The position numbers and the translations under genes are program-made. Shown piece after piece: positions 46,593 to 56,216 of a stretch of DNA of 64,000 nt. Position 1 is the first letter of the stretch. Each line of letters begins with the position of its first letter. The notes under the pieces were generated by a model that did no database searches, was not told the origin of the DNA, and worked only from the letters and a program-made list of their open reading frames with translations. Origin of the DNA: Burkholderiaceae bacterium (GTDB lineage Bacteria; Pseudomonadota; Gammaproteobacteria; Burkholderiales; Burkholderiaceae_B); the NCBI GenBank assembly GCA_023653055.1, contig JAMNXR010000013.1:1-64000 (forward strand), in the 5' to 3' direction.

Positions 46593-47129
46593 ATGTCTAA
46601 GTATGTTCACTTTATCAGCGGGCTGATACTTTGTTTAATGTTGGGCACAGTGCATGCTCAACTTAAAGTGGGCCAAGACGCGCCCGCGTTCACTGCGGAT
46701 GCCGCCTTGGCAGGGAAACCTTATCAATTCTCACTGGTTGATTCACTTAAAAAAGGGCCAGTGGTTGTTTACTTTTACCCCAAGGCTTTTACCAGCGGTT
46801 GCTCAATCGAAGCCAATTTATTTGCGGAGGCTGCTGAAGAGTTTTCTAAATATGGTGCAACGGTGGTAGGCGTCTCAGGCGATGATATCGCGACTCTTGA
46901 GCGCTTTTCTATGGGGCCTTGTGGTGGCAAATTTGCTGTCGCATCGGATGCCAACCGTTCGATCATGCGTGCATATGACGCCACTATGTTTTTTACCTCC
47001 AGCATGGCGAGCCGTATTTCCTATGTGGTCACGCCAGACGCTAAAATTTATTTTGTACACAGCAGTTTAAACCCTGATCAGCACGTCAGCAGCACGCTTG
47101 CCGCAGTGAAACGTTGGCATGAACGGTAA
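46593..47129 (+). CDS. Exported peroxiredoxin (AhpC/TSA-Bcp family)
   Basis: 178 aa. A signal peptide (ending TVHAQ) directs it to the periplasm, unlike cytoplasmic Bcp. The thioredoxin-fold core has VVVYFYPKAFTSGCSIEANL, with the peroxidatic Cys in TSGC where the family usually has TPGC, and YGATVVGVSGDD. A second cysteine, in MGPCGGKF, could be the resolving one. It reduces hydroperoxides. It ends six bases before the photolyase gene, and a glutathione-peroxidase-like gene follows that, making a stress-defence trio. Confidence 0.88.
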   Translation: MSKYVHFISGLILCLMLGTVHAQLKVGQDAPAFTADAALAGKPYQFSLVDSLKKGPVVVYFYPKAFTSGCSIEANLFAEAAEEFSKYGATVVGVSGDDIATLERFSMGPCGGKFAVASDANRSIMRAYDATMFFTSSMASRISYVVTPDAKIYFVHSSLNPDQHVSSTLAAVKRWHER

Positions 47130-47135
47130 TTTTCG

Positions 47136-48551
47136 ATGACAAAACTATGTTGGTTTCGTACGGATTTGCGATTGAGAGATCAGCCTGCTCTGACTGCAGC
47201 GATGGCTCAGGGAGATGCAATCGGCTTGTTTATCATCTCGTCTGAGCAATGGGCTGAGCATGCAGACTCCGTGCACAAGGTTGACTTTTGGTTGCGTGCC
47301 TTGCGTGAACTCTCAGCTTCCTTAGCGCAACTTAACGTTCCGCTAAAAATACTCAATGTTTCGCGCTGGGCCGATGTGCCTCAAGCCTTGCTTGCCTTTT
47401 GTCAAAAGCATGGCGTGACAGAGGTGCATTGCAATCGGGAGTTTGGGGTCAATGAACGTCGACGTGATCGTGCGTCGTATACGTTACTCGCGGAAAACGC
47501 GGTCTCGATGCAAGGACATCACGGCGGCACCTTGTTAGTGCCCGGTACGGTCAGAACGGGATCTGACAATTATTACCGTGTTTTTACGCCCTTTTCCAAA
47601 GCTTGTCGTGAAAAGCTTCGCATAGCTCCGCATCAGCCCTTACCTGTTCCCAAGCCTCAGTCAAAAAAATCAGCGCTAAAAAGTGATGGTGTACCTGACA
47701 GCTTGCCAGGTTGGTCTCACACTTCTGCTGCGATTCAGGCTGGCTGGCCTGCGAGTGAGGACGTGGCACTGGCGCGACTCGAAACGTTTGCAAATGAACG
47801 CATGATGCATTACAAGCGCGACAGAGATTTTCCTTCAATAACGGGTACGAGCACGTTGTCGCCCTATCTTGCTGCAGGTCTCGTGTCGGCTGGCCAATGC
47901 TGGCAACAAGCCCTACGCTTAAATCAAGGCGAGCTTGGAACAGGCGATGCGGGCATCATCACTTGGATGAATGAGTTGCTGTGGCGAGAGTTTTATCAGC
48001 ACTTATTGCATGGTTATCCTTCGCTTTCGATGCACCAGCCCATGCGACCTGAGACCAATGCCGTGCAATGGCGCGATGCCCCCGCGGATTTCGAAGCGTG
48101 GTGTCAGGCCAAAACGGGTGTCCCGATCGTCGATGCCGCCATGCGTCAGCTGCTAAAGACTGGCTGGATGCATAATCGTCTGCGCATGGTGGTGGCCATG
48201 TATCTGACTAAAAACCTATTGATTGATTGGCGGCTAGGTGAACGATTTTTTATGCAGCATCTGATTGATGGTGAGTTAGCCGCCAATAATGGCGGTTGGC
48301 AATGGAGTGCCTCAACAGGCGCCGATTCGGCCCCCTACTTTCGCGTCTTTAATCCTATTAGTCAGTCTGAGAAATTTGATCCTGAGGGCGCATTTATTCG
48401 TCATTGGTGTCCTGAGCTCGCATCACTGTCCAACCGTGAGATCCATGATCCCTCACCTGTTTCGCGCCAATCCTTGAACTATCCTCAGCAAATCGTCGAT
48501 TTGCGCACCAGTCGTGTGCGCGCGATAGAGGCTTTTTCTTCCCTTCGTTAA
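47136..48551 (+). CDS. phrB: Deoxyribodipyrimidine photolyase
   Basis: 471 aa. It repairs cyclobutane pyrimidine dimers with light using FAD and an antenna cofactor. The N-terminal CWFRTDLRLRDQPAL domain and the C-terminal FAD domain (TGVPIVDAAMRQLLKTGWMH, NRLRMVVAMYLTKNLLIDWR, NGGWQWSASTGADSAPYFRV) are complete, with the Trp/Asn active-site residues of class I enzymes. It lies between two peroxide-detoxifying genes with gaps of six and nine bases, consistent with one transcript. Confidence 0.96.
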   Translation: MTKLCWFRTDLRLRDQPALTAAMAQGDAIGLFIISSEQWAEHADSVHKVDFWLRALRELSASLAQLNVPLKILNVSRWADVPQALLAFCQKHGVTEVHCNREFGVNERRRDRASYTLLAENAVSMQGHHGGTLLVPGTVRTGSDNYYRVFTPFSKACREKLRIAPHQPLPVPKPQSKKSALKSDGVPDSLPGWSHTSAAIQAGWPASEDVALARLETFANERMMHYKRDRDFPSITGTSTLSPYLAAGLVSAGQCWQQALRLNQGELGTGDAGIITWMNELLWREFYQHLLHGYPSLSMHQPMRPETNAVQWRDAPADFEAWCQAKTGVPIVDAAMRQLLKTGWMHNRLRMVVAMYLTKNLLIDWRLGERFFMQHLIDGELAANNGGWQWSASTGADSAPYFRVFNPISQSEKFDPEGAFIRHWCPELASLSNREIHDPSPVSRQSLNYPQQIVDLRTSRVRAIEAFSSLR

Positions 48552-48560
48552 GGAAAAAAC

Positions 48561-49040
48561 ATGTCGCTCCCCAATCTCAGTTTGAAAACGATCGCTGGCG
48601 AGGTCATTCCACTTTCGCACTTTGACGGAAAAGTCTTATTGATTGTTAATGTGGCATCAAAGTGTGGCTTTACCAATCAATACAAAGGCTTACAGGAATT
48701 ACATCAAGAGTTTTCTGAGCAAGGTTTGGTGGTGATGGGTTTTCCATGTAATCAGTTTGGCAGCCAAGAACCGGGTGACGAAGAGGCCATCAAGAGTTTT
48801 TGTACGCTCAATTATGGCGTGAGCTTCCCGATGTTTGCCAAGATCGATGTCAATGGCGCTCAGGCCGATCCCCTTTATCAGTGGCTTAAAAATAGCCGTC
48901 CTGGGCTGCTCGGAACCGAAGCGATCAAATGGAATTTCACAAAATTTTTGGTTGGGCGCAATGGTGAGGCGTTAAAACGTTATGCGCCCAATAGCGGACC
49001 CGAGGCGCTTCATGCTGATATTCAGGAGGCACTCACTTGA
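48561..49040 (+). CDS. Glutathione/thioredoxin peroxidase (BsaA/GpxA type)
   Basis: 159 aa, cytoplasmic. The active-site ASKCGFTNQYKGL has cysteine rather than selenocysteine; FPCNQFGSQEPGDEEAI and WNFTKFLVGRNGE complete the Gpx signature with Gln and Trp of the catalytic triad. It reduces peroxides at the expense of thiols, in bacteria often via thioredoxin. It ends 40 bases before the DUF3298-like gene. Confidence 0.95.
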   Translation: MSLPNLSLKTIAGEVIPLSHFDGKVLLIVNVASKCGFTNQYKGLQELHQEFSEQGLVVMGFPCNQFGSQEPGDEEAIKSFCTLNYGVSFPMFAKIDVNGAQADPLYQWLKNSRPGLLGTEAIKWNFTKFLVGRNGEALKRYAPNSGPEALHADIQEALT

Positions 49041-49080
49041 TCGACCTCCATTATTGGACCACTTTACCAAAAGGCGGATG

Positions 49081-49854
49081 ATGTCGCGCTTGCTGAGATC
49101 CGGAATGGCGTATGTGCTTGCTTTCATAGCAGGCATGGTGGTTTTCACAGCCGCCCCGGAGCAAGCGCTCGGCCAGTCCACATCAGAGGAACCTCCGCGT
49201 TACCGGGTGGTGAGTCTGGTGCGCAAAATGCCAGATTGCAAAGGTGAATTGTGCCCCTCCATCACGTTTAAAAAACTGAGTTTTGAGGGGCATGAGCGTT
49301 TTAATGCATTTTTAGACCATACCTTGCTCGATCTTGCGCTCGTGGATACAAGCAAGGTCAAAACCTTTGCTGATTTAGCCTCACAGTTTTGGAAAACAGC
49401 CGAGGACCGCTATGAAATCGTGCTCGGTGCAGAAGTCAGGCGCGCAACGCCCTCCGTTATTGTCATCGAATTGCAGAGTTATCTGTACTCTGGTGGTGCA
49501 CACGGCATGTCCACCATGCAATATGTCAATTGGGTCCCCAAAATAGACAAAATATTGACTTTAAATGACATGATATTAAGGGGGCGGATGAAGGCCTTTG
49601 AGGCAGCCCTTAAAAAGCAGTATGAGAAGTGGCTTGAAACCAACGAGTTTGCTCAAGCAGACAAAGCGGACTACAGAAAAATGTGGCCATTTCAGTTTTC
49701 AAATAATGCAGCCTTGATGCAGGACGGAATTGCAGTGACCTTTGATCACTACGTATTAGGACCGTACGCGCTTGGAATGCCGACAATCGTGGTGCCCTAC
49801 TCCTCGCTGAAAGGCATTATCAATAGCGGTCTTTTAGCCAGAATTCAGTTTTAA
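49081..49854 (+). CDS. Exported DUF3298/RsiV-C-terminal-like protein
   Basis: 257 aa from ATG 49081 (49078 possible). The signal peptide or anchor is AYVLAFIAGMVVFTAAPEQA. The mature part shows SYLYSGGAHGMSTMQYVNW, where the SGGAHG motif is typical of the DUF3298 fold found in the C-terminal lysozyme-binding part of RsiV. VTFDHYVLGPYALGMPTIVV is the second conserved strand pair. Molecular role unknown; the lysozyme link applies to Bacillus RsiV only. Its stop overlaps that of the convergent ankyrin gene by four bases. Confidence 0.82.
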   Translation: MSRLLRSGMAYVLAFIAGMVVFTAAPEQALGQSTSEEPPRYRVVSLVRKMPDCKGELCPSITFKKLSFEGHERFNAFLDHTLLDLALVDTSKVKTFADLASQFWKTAEDRYEIVLGAEVRRATPSVIVIELQSYLYSGGAHGMSTMQYVNWVPKIDKILTLNDMILRGRMKAFEAALKKQYEKWLETNEFAQADKADYRKMWPFQFSNNAALMQDGIAVTFDHYVLGPYALGMPTIVVPYSSLKGIINSGLLARIQF

Positions 49855-50537
49855 GGTTGCTTTTTACGTCCAGCAACGACTTTTTCGAGCGCACTTGCAA
49901 GAGATCCACGCCCTTCGGCGCGCGCAGTCTCAATGGCATTTTGGGCTTTAAAGTTCGATAGTAAGGGGTCTGCACCCGCACTGACTAGCGCTTGGACCGT
50001 TGCAGCATCTCCAGACTTGACTGCGAGTATGAGTGGCGTGTCGCCATCGAGGGAATGTTCGTTGACCATCGCCCCTTTGGACAAAAGTAAGGTCACAATT
50101 TTTGCGTGACCTTTGATCGCCGCATAATGCAGGGCGGACCAGCCAGGTTGGTTGACCTTGGCTCCTTTTGATAGCAGAAGTTGAGTTCGAGGCAGGTCAC
50201 CTACGAGTGCGGTATACATCAACGGTGTTTCTTTATAGTAGTTTGCCAGGTTGACATCGATTTTGGCACTGCCTAAAAGGGCATCAAACGCCCTCCAAGA
50301 GTTCTCTCGAGCCGCCATGGTAAGAGGCGTTTGTTGATTCGGGCTCTTCTGGTTTGGATCGATCCCTCTACGAAGAAGATCTTTTAGCTGGTCATCTCGA
50401 TCATTAATAATATAAAACCAGAAATCCTTAGGATCGGCTGCCTGTGCAGAATTTAAAAAGCCTGTCCATAAGGTCCCAAGCAATAAAAGCGCTGCAAATA
50501 TATTCTTTAACAAAAGAGAATTTTTTTGATTTGGCAT
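49851..50537 (-). CDS. Exported ankyrin-repeat protein
   Basis: 228 aa with a signal peptide (ending NSAQA). About five ankyrin repeats are visible, for example NQQTPLTMAARENSWRAFDA, ETPLMYTALVGDLPRTQLLL, WSALHYAAIKGHAKIVTLLL and DTPLILAVKSGDAATVQALV, and a basic tail (VVAGRKKQP). Periplasmic ankyrin proteins occur in Alcaligenaceae; in Pseudomonas an AnkB of this type supports periplasmic catalase, which would fit the neighbouring peroxide genes. That link is inference. Confidence 0.88.
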   Translation of the reverse strand: MPNQKNSLLLKNIFAALLLLGTLWTGFLNSAQAADPKDFWFYIINDRDDQLKDLLRRGIDPNQKSPNQQTPLTMAARENSWRAFDALLGSAKIDVNLANYYKETPLMYTALVGDLPRTQLLLSKGAKVNQPGWSALHYAAIKGHAKIVTLLLSKGAMVNEHSLDGDTPLILAVKSGDAATVQALVSAGADPLLSNFKAQNAIETARAEGRGSLASALEKVVAGRKKQP

Positions 50538-50588
50538 AATATCCGGATATTTTTTTTAATATTTAAGTTTAAAATCAAGTGTTTATAG

Positions 50589-50617
50589 AATTATTCAATA
50601 ATAAATATTGAATAATT
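50589..50617. repeat. AT-only inverted repeat between tatD and the ankyrin gene
   Basis: AATTATTCAATA (50589-50600) and TATTGAATAATT (50606-50617) are a perfect 12-bp inverted repeat with a five-base loop, in an 84-base AT-rich spacer upstream of the ankyrin gene and just beyond the tatD stop. No T-run follows, so a protein-binding site is as likely as a terminator. Confidence 0.6.
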
Positions 50618-50621
50618 AACA

Positions 50622-51410
50622 TTAAATAGTATTTTGATATTTATCATCTAACTTATTGAATAAATTGAAGAAGTTTTCTGTGGAAGCTTCTTCAATTTCT
50701 TTGACCGTTACGCCCCTTAAGTTTGCAATCATTTCGGCTACGTGTATGACCTTGGAGGGATCATTAAGTTTTCCTCGGAAAGGCACCGGCGCAAGATAAG
50801 GCGAGTCTGTTTCAATCAGTATGCGATCCAAAGGCATGCGACGGGCGACCTCCTGGAGCTCAGTGGCATTCTTGAAGGTCACAATGCCAGAAAACGAAAT
50901 GTAAAAACCCAAATCCATTGAGGCTTGCGCAACCTCCCACGATTCTGTAAAGCAATGCATCACACCTCGGGCATCTTGTGCGCCCTCTTCTTTCATGATG
51001 TCGAGCGTATCTTGTGAAGAGGCGCGTGTATGAATAATCAGTGGAAGCTTTGTTTCTCGGGCGGCACGAATGTGGCGTCTAAAACGCTCACGCTGCCAAG
51101 TGAGATCACCCGTGAGGCGAAAGTAGTCAAGCCCGGTCTCGCCGATGGCAATGACTTTCGGGTGATGGCTGCGCTCGATTAGATCTTCAACGCTGGGTTC
51201 TATCGTGTCTTCATAGTCAGGATGGACACCGACTGAGGCGTAAAGGGCATCGTGCTGCTCGACCAGTGCAATCAGACCGGGCCAGTCTGGCAAATTGACG
51301 CTCACGCAAAGCGCACGTCCGACCCCATTGCTTTGCATACGCTCCAGAATATCGGGCATTTGAACCGCAAGGTTTGGGAAGTTTACGTGGCAATGGGAAT
51401 CGACAAACAT
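50622..51410 (-). CDS. tatD: TatD-family metal-dependent deoxyribonuclease
   Basis: 262 aa. The TIM-barrel metal ligands are present: FVDSHCHVNF, AIGETGLDY, LIIHTRASSQD, VMHCFTES and LIETDSPYLAPVPFRGK. The family has 3'-5' exonuclease and D-aminoacyl-tRNA deacylase-like members. It follows holB directly, with no gap, as the last gene of the mltG-tmk-holB-tatD run, a common arrangement that places YcfH/TatD here. Confidence 0.95.
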   Translation of the reverse strand: MFVDSHCHVNFPNLAVQMPDILERMQSNGVGRALCVSVNLPDWPGLIALVEQHDALYASVGVHPDYEDTIEPSVEDLIERSHHPKVIAIGETGLDYFRLTGDLTWQRERFRRHIRAARETKLPLIIHTRASSQDTLDIMKEEGAQDARGVMHCFTESWEVAQASMDLGFYISFSGIVTFKNATELQEVARRMPLDRILIETDSPYLAPVPFRGKLNDPSKVIHVAEMIANLRGVTVKEIEEASTENFFNLFNKLDDKYQNTI

Positions 51411-52493
51411 TTATCTAGATCCGGATAGTTTTATTTGGCAAGCTTGATAAAGTCTCTGTAAGACGGCTTGAGCAAATAGTTTGGCATTGAGGGGGTGGCC
51501 GGCGACGCGCTTTTGTTCGTTTAGCCACGTGGCAAGTTGTGTGAACTGGACGGTGCCACCATGTTTGCCAATCGCAGCGAGTTGTTTGTGTTGACCTGGG
51601 TAATAACGACATGCCAGTCCATGGGCGCTTAAATTGAGATCAATCGCCAGTCGTTGGCAAGCATCCAACCAGATTTTAGGGCTGATTTTGGCAAGTTTAT
51701 CTGCCAAATTACTCAAATCGAGTGTTCGACCCTGCTCAAAAGCCGTAAGGAGTTCAACGATCCAGTCTGGGCACGGGCTATTTTCTGCTTCAGACTGTTG
51801 CTGAGCAAGTAGCGGTGCGCCTCCCGCTGCCGCCAACCAGTCTGCCGCCTTTTTAACCCCTTTGCCTTCCAGCCATTGTTGGGCAATGTCTAAGCTAGGC
51901 GTGGAGAGCGGCAGTCGACGACAGCGCGATAGCAAGGTCGGTAGCAGTCGATCTGGGGCATCCGCGACCAATAAAAAAATTGTGGAGGGTGGTGGTTCCT
52001 CAAGAACCTTGAGCAACGTATTGCCGGAAATCGTCGTGAGCGCTTCAGCAGGGTAAATCAAGGCGACTCGCCAACCCCCTCGATGCGTGGCATTGTTAAA
52101 CCAAGGCTCAAGCGAACGGATTTGTTCGACACGAATATCTTTTGAGGGCGCCCGCTTGCTTGAGCCGCCTGGCTCGATCGCGATCTCATCCGAAGCCGCC
52201 CCCTCCTCATCGGTGCCGGGATCAGTCCCTTCTTCGACAGCAACGGCCTCTGGTCGTATCCGTTTCAAATCAGGATGGTTGCCACGCGCAATCCAACCAC
52301 AAGCGGGACATTGCCCGCAAGCAAGACCTTGGATAGGCGCTTCGCACAGCAGCGAGGCCGCCGCGGCAAAGGCAAACTCTCGTTTCCCAATCCCTGCAAG
52401 CCCGTGAATGAGCCAGGCATGCGCAAAGCGCTCCTTGTTGCCAAGCCATTTTCGCGCGACCTCTGTATGCCAGGGTAAAAAGTGTGGTTGCAT
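51411..52493 (-). CDS. holB: DNA polymerase III delta' subunit HolB
   Basis: 360 aa, the clamp-loader subunit. The AAA+ P-loop is GLAGIGKREFAFA, and the zinc module is LACGQCPACGWI with the earlier Cys. The SRC-type finger LLSRCRRLPLSTP is present, and TLLKVLEEPPPSTIFLLV is the second family block. An acidic insert of ~30 residues (TDPGTDEEGAASDE) sits between the zinc module and the next strand and is unusually long. It overlaps the tmk stop by one base (TGATG). Confidence 0.94.
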   Translation of the reverse strand: MQPHFLPWHTEVARKWLGNKERFAHAWLIHGLAGIGKREFAFAAAASLLCEAPIQGLACGQCPACGWIARGNHPDLKRIRPEAVAVEEGTDPGTDEEGAASDEIAIEPGGSSKRAPSKDIRVEQIRSLEPWFNNATHRGGWRVALIYPAEALTTISGNTLLKVLEEPPPSTIFLLVADAPDRLLPTLLSRCRRLPLSTPSLDIAQQWLEGKGVKKAADWLAAAGGAPLLAQQQSEAENSPCPDWIVELLTAFEQGRTLDLSNLADKLAKISPKIWLDACQRLAIDLNLSAHGLACRYYPGQHKQLAAIGKHGGTVQFTQLATWLNEQKRVAGHPLNAKLFAQAVLQRLYQACQIKLSGSR

Positions 52494-53131
52494 CAGGCGT
52501 TTAGGCTCCGCGTCACGAGCGTATTGATTTGCTCTGCGAGCAAAATACGGATGTCATCGATCGGCACGGTGGCATTCACAACGGTAAAACGCTCTGGGTG
52601 TTGGGCCGCACGCGACAGATACACCTCACGGGTACGCAGGAAAAAAGCGCTTGCTTCTTGTTCAAAACGATCTTTCTCGCGGGTACGATCCAGTCGTTCG
52701 CGCGCGACCTCGAGCGGCACGTCAAATAGCCAGGTCAGGTCAGGCTGGCAGTCCGGGTGTACCCATTTTTCAAGCGTGGCGATGCGTTCAACGCCGAGCT
52801 CGCGTCCTCCGCCTTGGTAGGCATACGTCGCATCGGTAAAGCGATCGCAGACCACCCAGGCGCCAGCCTCGAGTGCAGGCTGAATGACCTCTTTCAGATG
52901 TTGGGCACGGGCAGCAAACATCAGTAAGGTTTCACACTCAAGTCCCATGGCCTGATGAAGCAGCAGTTCACGCAGTTTTTCTCCAATTTCAGTTCCACCC
53001 GGCTCTCGGGTCGATACAACGGTAAGACCGCGGGCCCTGAGCTGGTCAACGGTCCATTGGACATGCGTACTTTTTCCTGCACCATCGACGCCTTCGAACG
53101 TCAGAAAAAGCCCTTTTTTAACCGTGATCAT
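52493..53131 (-). CDS. tmk: Thymidylate kinase
   Basis: 212 aa. It phosphorylates dTMP to dTDP. The P-loop is [15 protein letters not shown], the DR-x motif is [20 protein letters not shown], and [17 protein letters not shown] is the third block. A LID region ([11 protein letters not shown]) is intact. It is coupled by ATGA to mltG upstream and runs into holB. Confidence 0.97.
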   Translation of the reverse strand: MITVKKGLFLTFEGVDGAGKSTHVQWTVDQLRARGLTVVSTREPGGTEIGEKLRELLLHQAMGLECETLLMFAARAQHLKEVIQPALEAGAWVVCDRFTDATYAYQGGGRELGVERIATLEKWVHPDCQPDLTWLFDVPLEVARERLDRTREKDRFEQEASAFFLRTREVYLSRAAQHPERFTVVNATVPIDDIRILLAEQINTLVTRSLNA

Positions 53132-54138
53132 GGCTTACGACCCAAAATGTACTGAGAGACATTTTTGTTGTGTTCGGGCAGTGTCCGTGCAAAGGCGCTG
53201 CTGCCGTCGCCCTTGGAGACAAAATACAAAAAATCATGTTTTTCTGGGTTTAACGCTGCATTGAGGGAGGCTTGGCCAACGCTAGAAATAGGACTCACAG
53301 GCAAGCCACCACGGGTATAGGTGTTCCAGGCATGGTCGGTTTGCAAGTCTTTTTTACGGATTTTGCCATCATAGGCCTCCCCCATGCCATAAATGACAGT
53401 GGGATCCGTCTGGAGTGGCATATTCAAGCGCAGTCTGTTGATAAAAACCCCAGCAATGCGCGCGCGATCAGAGGCCTTGCCGGTCTCTTTCTCAACGATG
53501 GAGCCCAAGATCAGTGCTTGATAGGGAGATCGCAAAGGAAGGTTATCTTGGCGAGCAGCCCAGGCGCGTTCGAGTATCTGCTGTTGAGCACGCGCAGCGC
53601 GCTGTAAAATCTCAAGGTCAGTGGTACCGATTGGAAAAATATATGTATCCGGAAAAAATAAACCTTCTGGATGCTGTGGCTCTAATGTGAGCTGTGTGCG
53701 CAATTCTGAATCAGATGTCGTTTGGATACTTTGCTTGATATCAGGATGCTGTGCGAGTGCCGCACGAATCTGACGCAGATTCCAGCCTTCGACAAGCGTG
53801 ATTTGACGCGAGGTGACGTCACCTTGTGCCATGCGACGCAAAATACGCAAGGGAGAATCGCCTTGCACGAGTTGGTATCCGCCCGCCTTGATTTTTGTGT
53901 CGAGTTCTGTGAGTCTGGCCATCAAGACGAACGCTGCAGGGCTCAGCGCGATACTTGCCTGATTGATCTGTGTCGCGATACTCGCAGGTGTCGCACCCTT
54001 TGGGACCAAAATGTCTACCTTTGGACTCGGCAATACAAGAGGTTGATTCACCCAATAGTAGACAGCACCAATAGCGCAAGCTATCGCCACAAGGATGGGC
54101 AAGACCACATAGATGAATAGTTTATTGACGGCGCTCAT
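53128..54138 (-). CDS. mltG: Endolytic murein transglycosylase MltG
   Basis: 336 aa. One N-terminal membrane helix ([19 protein letters not shown]) anchors a periplasmic YceG domain that cuts nascent glycan strands and so sets their length. The LysM-like subdomain lies at ~40-125 ([32 protein letters not shown]). The catalytic core has [20 protein letters not shown] with the essential Glu, [12 protein letters not shown] and [17 protein letters not shown]. It is divergent from ygfZ. Confidence 0.96.
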   Translation of the reverse strand: MSAVNKLFIYVVLPILVAIACAIGAVYYWVNQPLVLPSPKVDILVPKGATPASIATQINQASIALSPAAFVLMARLTELDTKIKAGGYQLVQGDSPLRILRRMAQGDVTSRQITLVEGWNLRQIRAALAQHPDIKQSIQTTSDSELRTQLTLEPQHPEGLFFPDTYIFPIGTTDLEILQRAARAQQQILERAWAARQDNLPLRSPYQALILGSIVEKETGKASDRARIAGVFINRLRLNMPLQTDPTVIYGMGEAYDGKIRKKDLQTDHAWNTYTRGGLPVSPISSVGQASLNAALNPEKHDFLYFVSKGDGSSAFARTLPEHNKNVSQYILGRKP

Positions 54139-54240
54139 AAGACCGACAGTTTAATATGTCAGGAGGTGGTTGAGGAATGGATCTTTAGAATTTCCCGCTC
54201 ATCGTACGTTTTTAATACTCGTTATCTAGTCAGAGGCATC

Positions 54241-55278
54241 ATGCATCCTTTTTTCGGTCATTCCTCGGTTCAAAACAAGGCCGCTCACCTTTCTATTGCA
54301 ACGGTATATTCGTTGAGTTCGCTGAGTGTTTTTGAAGCCAAAGGGCAAGATGCACTGACCTTTCTTCAGGGACAGCTCACCAACGACATCGTGGCGCCTG
54401 GTATCGGCCAGTCTCGCTTAGCGGGTTATTGCACAGCACAAGGCAGACTGTTGGCGACCATGGTGCTTGGGCAAGTACCAAATGCTGAGGAAGTGCCGAC
54501 CGTCAGAGGCATCATACGTAACGATATTCTTGCAGCCGTTTTAAAACGATTGTCGATGTTTGTATTGCGCGCGAAAGTCACCTTACGTGCCGAGGATATT
54601 CACGTCGCGGGTGTTTGTGCGCCTAAGCGTCACCATGAGGCCCTGGTGGCCGAGCTCGGACATCCCTTGCCTATTGCGCAATGGGAAACCCTCCACACCT
54701 CAACAGGCACCTGGATTGCGGCACCCAGCGCTATGGACCCTTCCCTTGGCGACGAAGCCTTGAGTCGTTGGTGGTGGATTGCCGGCGTGGAGCATCAAGC
54801 CGCTCTTGAACATCTTCGATTGGCTTGGACGATCGGAGAAGCGTCTACTTGGGACTGCCAGGACATACAGACCGGATTGCCCTGGATAGAGGCTCGCACT
54901 CAGGATCTGTTTATTCCTCAAACACTTAATCTTGAGTTGATTGGGGGCGTGAGTTTCACCAAGGGCTGTTACCCAGGCCAGGAGATCGTGGCCCGTAGTC
55001 ATTATCGCGGGACCGTAAAAAAACGCATGGCCTTGGGACAGCTCGTCCCGACAACGCATCCAGCACCATTACCAGGCTCAGATATTTTTGACGCCTCACA
55101 ACCAGGACAACCTTGTGGCCGTTTAATTAATGTCTCGACCATCGAGGCTGACGGTCAGTCAGCGCATTGGGTGTTGTTTGAGACAAGCTTTGAATCCTAT
55201 GATCGACAGCAACTGAGCGCTGTTGATGACAAGGGCCCCGTGATTAAAACGGTTTCCCTACCCTATACAACGCGATAG
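54241..55278 (+). CDS. ygfZ: Folate-binding Fe-S cluster protein YgfZ
   Basis: 345 aa from ATG 54241; the frame is open upstream but the family begins near here. It is a GcvT-fold, tetrahydrofolate-binding protein that supports repair or assembly of Fe-S clusters. The signature is GVSFTKGCYPGQEIVARSHY, with the conserved Cys in KGCYxGQE; an early block reads FLQGQLTNDI. It is monocistronic, divergent from mltG and convergent with mmsB. Confidence 0.95.
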   Translation: MHPFFGHSSVQNKAAHLSIATVYSLSSLSVFEAKGQDALTFLQGQLTNDIVAPGIGQSRLAGYCTAQGRLLATMVLGQVPNAEEVPTVRGIIRNDILAAVLKRLSMFVLRAKVTLRAEDIHVAGVCAPKRHHEALVAELGHPLPIAQWETLHTSTGTWIAAPSAMDPSLGDEALSRWWWIAGVEHQAALEHLRLAWTIGEASTWDCQDIQTGLPWIEARTQDLFIPQTLNLELIGGVSFTKGCYPGQEIVARSHYRGTVKKRMALGQLVPTTHPAPLPGSDIFDASQPGQPCGRLINVSTIEADGQSAHWVLFETSFESYDRQQLSAVDDKGPVIKTVSLPYTTR

Positions 55279-55325
55279 CGCTTGCGCGCGCGGGGAATGT
55301 GTGTCGTGTGACGCACATTCTCAGC

Positions 55326-56216
55326 TCATGCGTCGCGCTTAATCAAGTCCACGATGCTAGAAAAGTCCAACTGACCATTGCCTTGTGCGCTATGAAGTGC
55401 AAACAAATTGCGCGCGAGCTCGCCCAGGGCAATCACCGATCCCGTGCTGATTGCCGCTTCAGATGCCAAGCCCAAGTCCTTAAGCATGAGGTCTACCCCA
55501 AACCCCCCTGCATACCCTTTTGACGCGGGGACGTTTTCCATGACACCTGGCCAAGGGTTGTATTTTTCAATCGACCAGTTGCAACCTGAGCTTTTAGAAA
55601 TAATCTCAGAGAGCACCTTAGGGTCTAGACCGTTGGCGACACCAAGCGCAAGGGCCTCTGCGGTACCCGCCATCGCAATGCCCAGCAGCATATTGTTGGC
55701 AATTTTGGCAACTTGACCTGCACCTGCAGCACCCGCATGAAATATATTTTTTCCCATTTTCTCAAGTATGGGTTTAGCTCGCTCGAGATCGTGCGCGTTA
55801 CCGCCCACGATAAAGGTCAACGTACCCGCAATGGCACCACCTGTGCCGCCTGAAACCGGTGCGTCGATCATGCTCAGACCTAATTGTGAGGCAGCCTGTG
55901 CCACGCGACGCGCGCTTTCGGCTGCGATGGTGCTGCAATCAATGACAAGGGCGTTTTTTGGACATTGCTTGAGCAAGCCATTCTCTCCGAGGTAAAGCGC
56001 TTCGACATGTTTGCTTGCAGGCAACATTGTGATAACAATTTCCGCACCTTCGACGGCTTGGGCGGCTGATGCGGCCCCTTGTGCACCCTTCTCAATGAGT
56101 GAGGTGACAGACTGCGCCACCAAATCAAACACGTTAAGGGTGTGTCCTGCTTTCAGGAGATTGGCCGCCATGGGGGCGCCCATATTGCCTAACCCGATAA
56201 ATGCAATCTTGCTCAT
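55326..56216 (-). CDS. mmsB: 3-hydroxyisobutyrate dehydrogenase
   Basis: 296 aa beta-hydroxyacid dehydrogenase. It oxidises 3-hydroxyisobutyrate to methylmalonate semialdehyde with NAD+. The Rossmann loop is AFIGLGNMGAPMAANLLKAG, the substrate loop DAPVSGGTGGAIAGTL, the catalytic Lys is in GQVAKIANNMLLGIAM, and the C-terminal LMLKDLGLASEAA is conserved. It is the last gene of a valine-degradation operon, overlapping the preceding hydrolase gene by four bases. Confidence 0.95.
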   Translation of the reverse strand: MSKIAFIGLGNMGAPMAANLLKAGHTLNVFDLVAQSVTSLIEKGAQGAASAAQAVEGAEIVITMLPASKHVEALYLGENGLLKQCPKNALVIDCSTIAAESARRVAQAASQLGLSMIDAPVSGGTGGAIAGTLTFIVGGNAHDLERAKPILEKMGKNIFHAGAAGAGQVAKIANNMLLGIAMAGTAEALALGVANGLDPKVLSEIISKSSGCNWSIEKYNPWPGVMENVPASKGYAGGFGVDLMLKDLGLASEAAISTGSVIALGELARNLFALHSAQGNGQLDFSSIVDLIKRDA

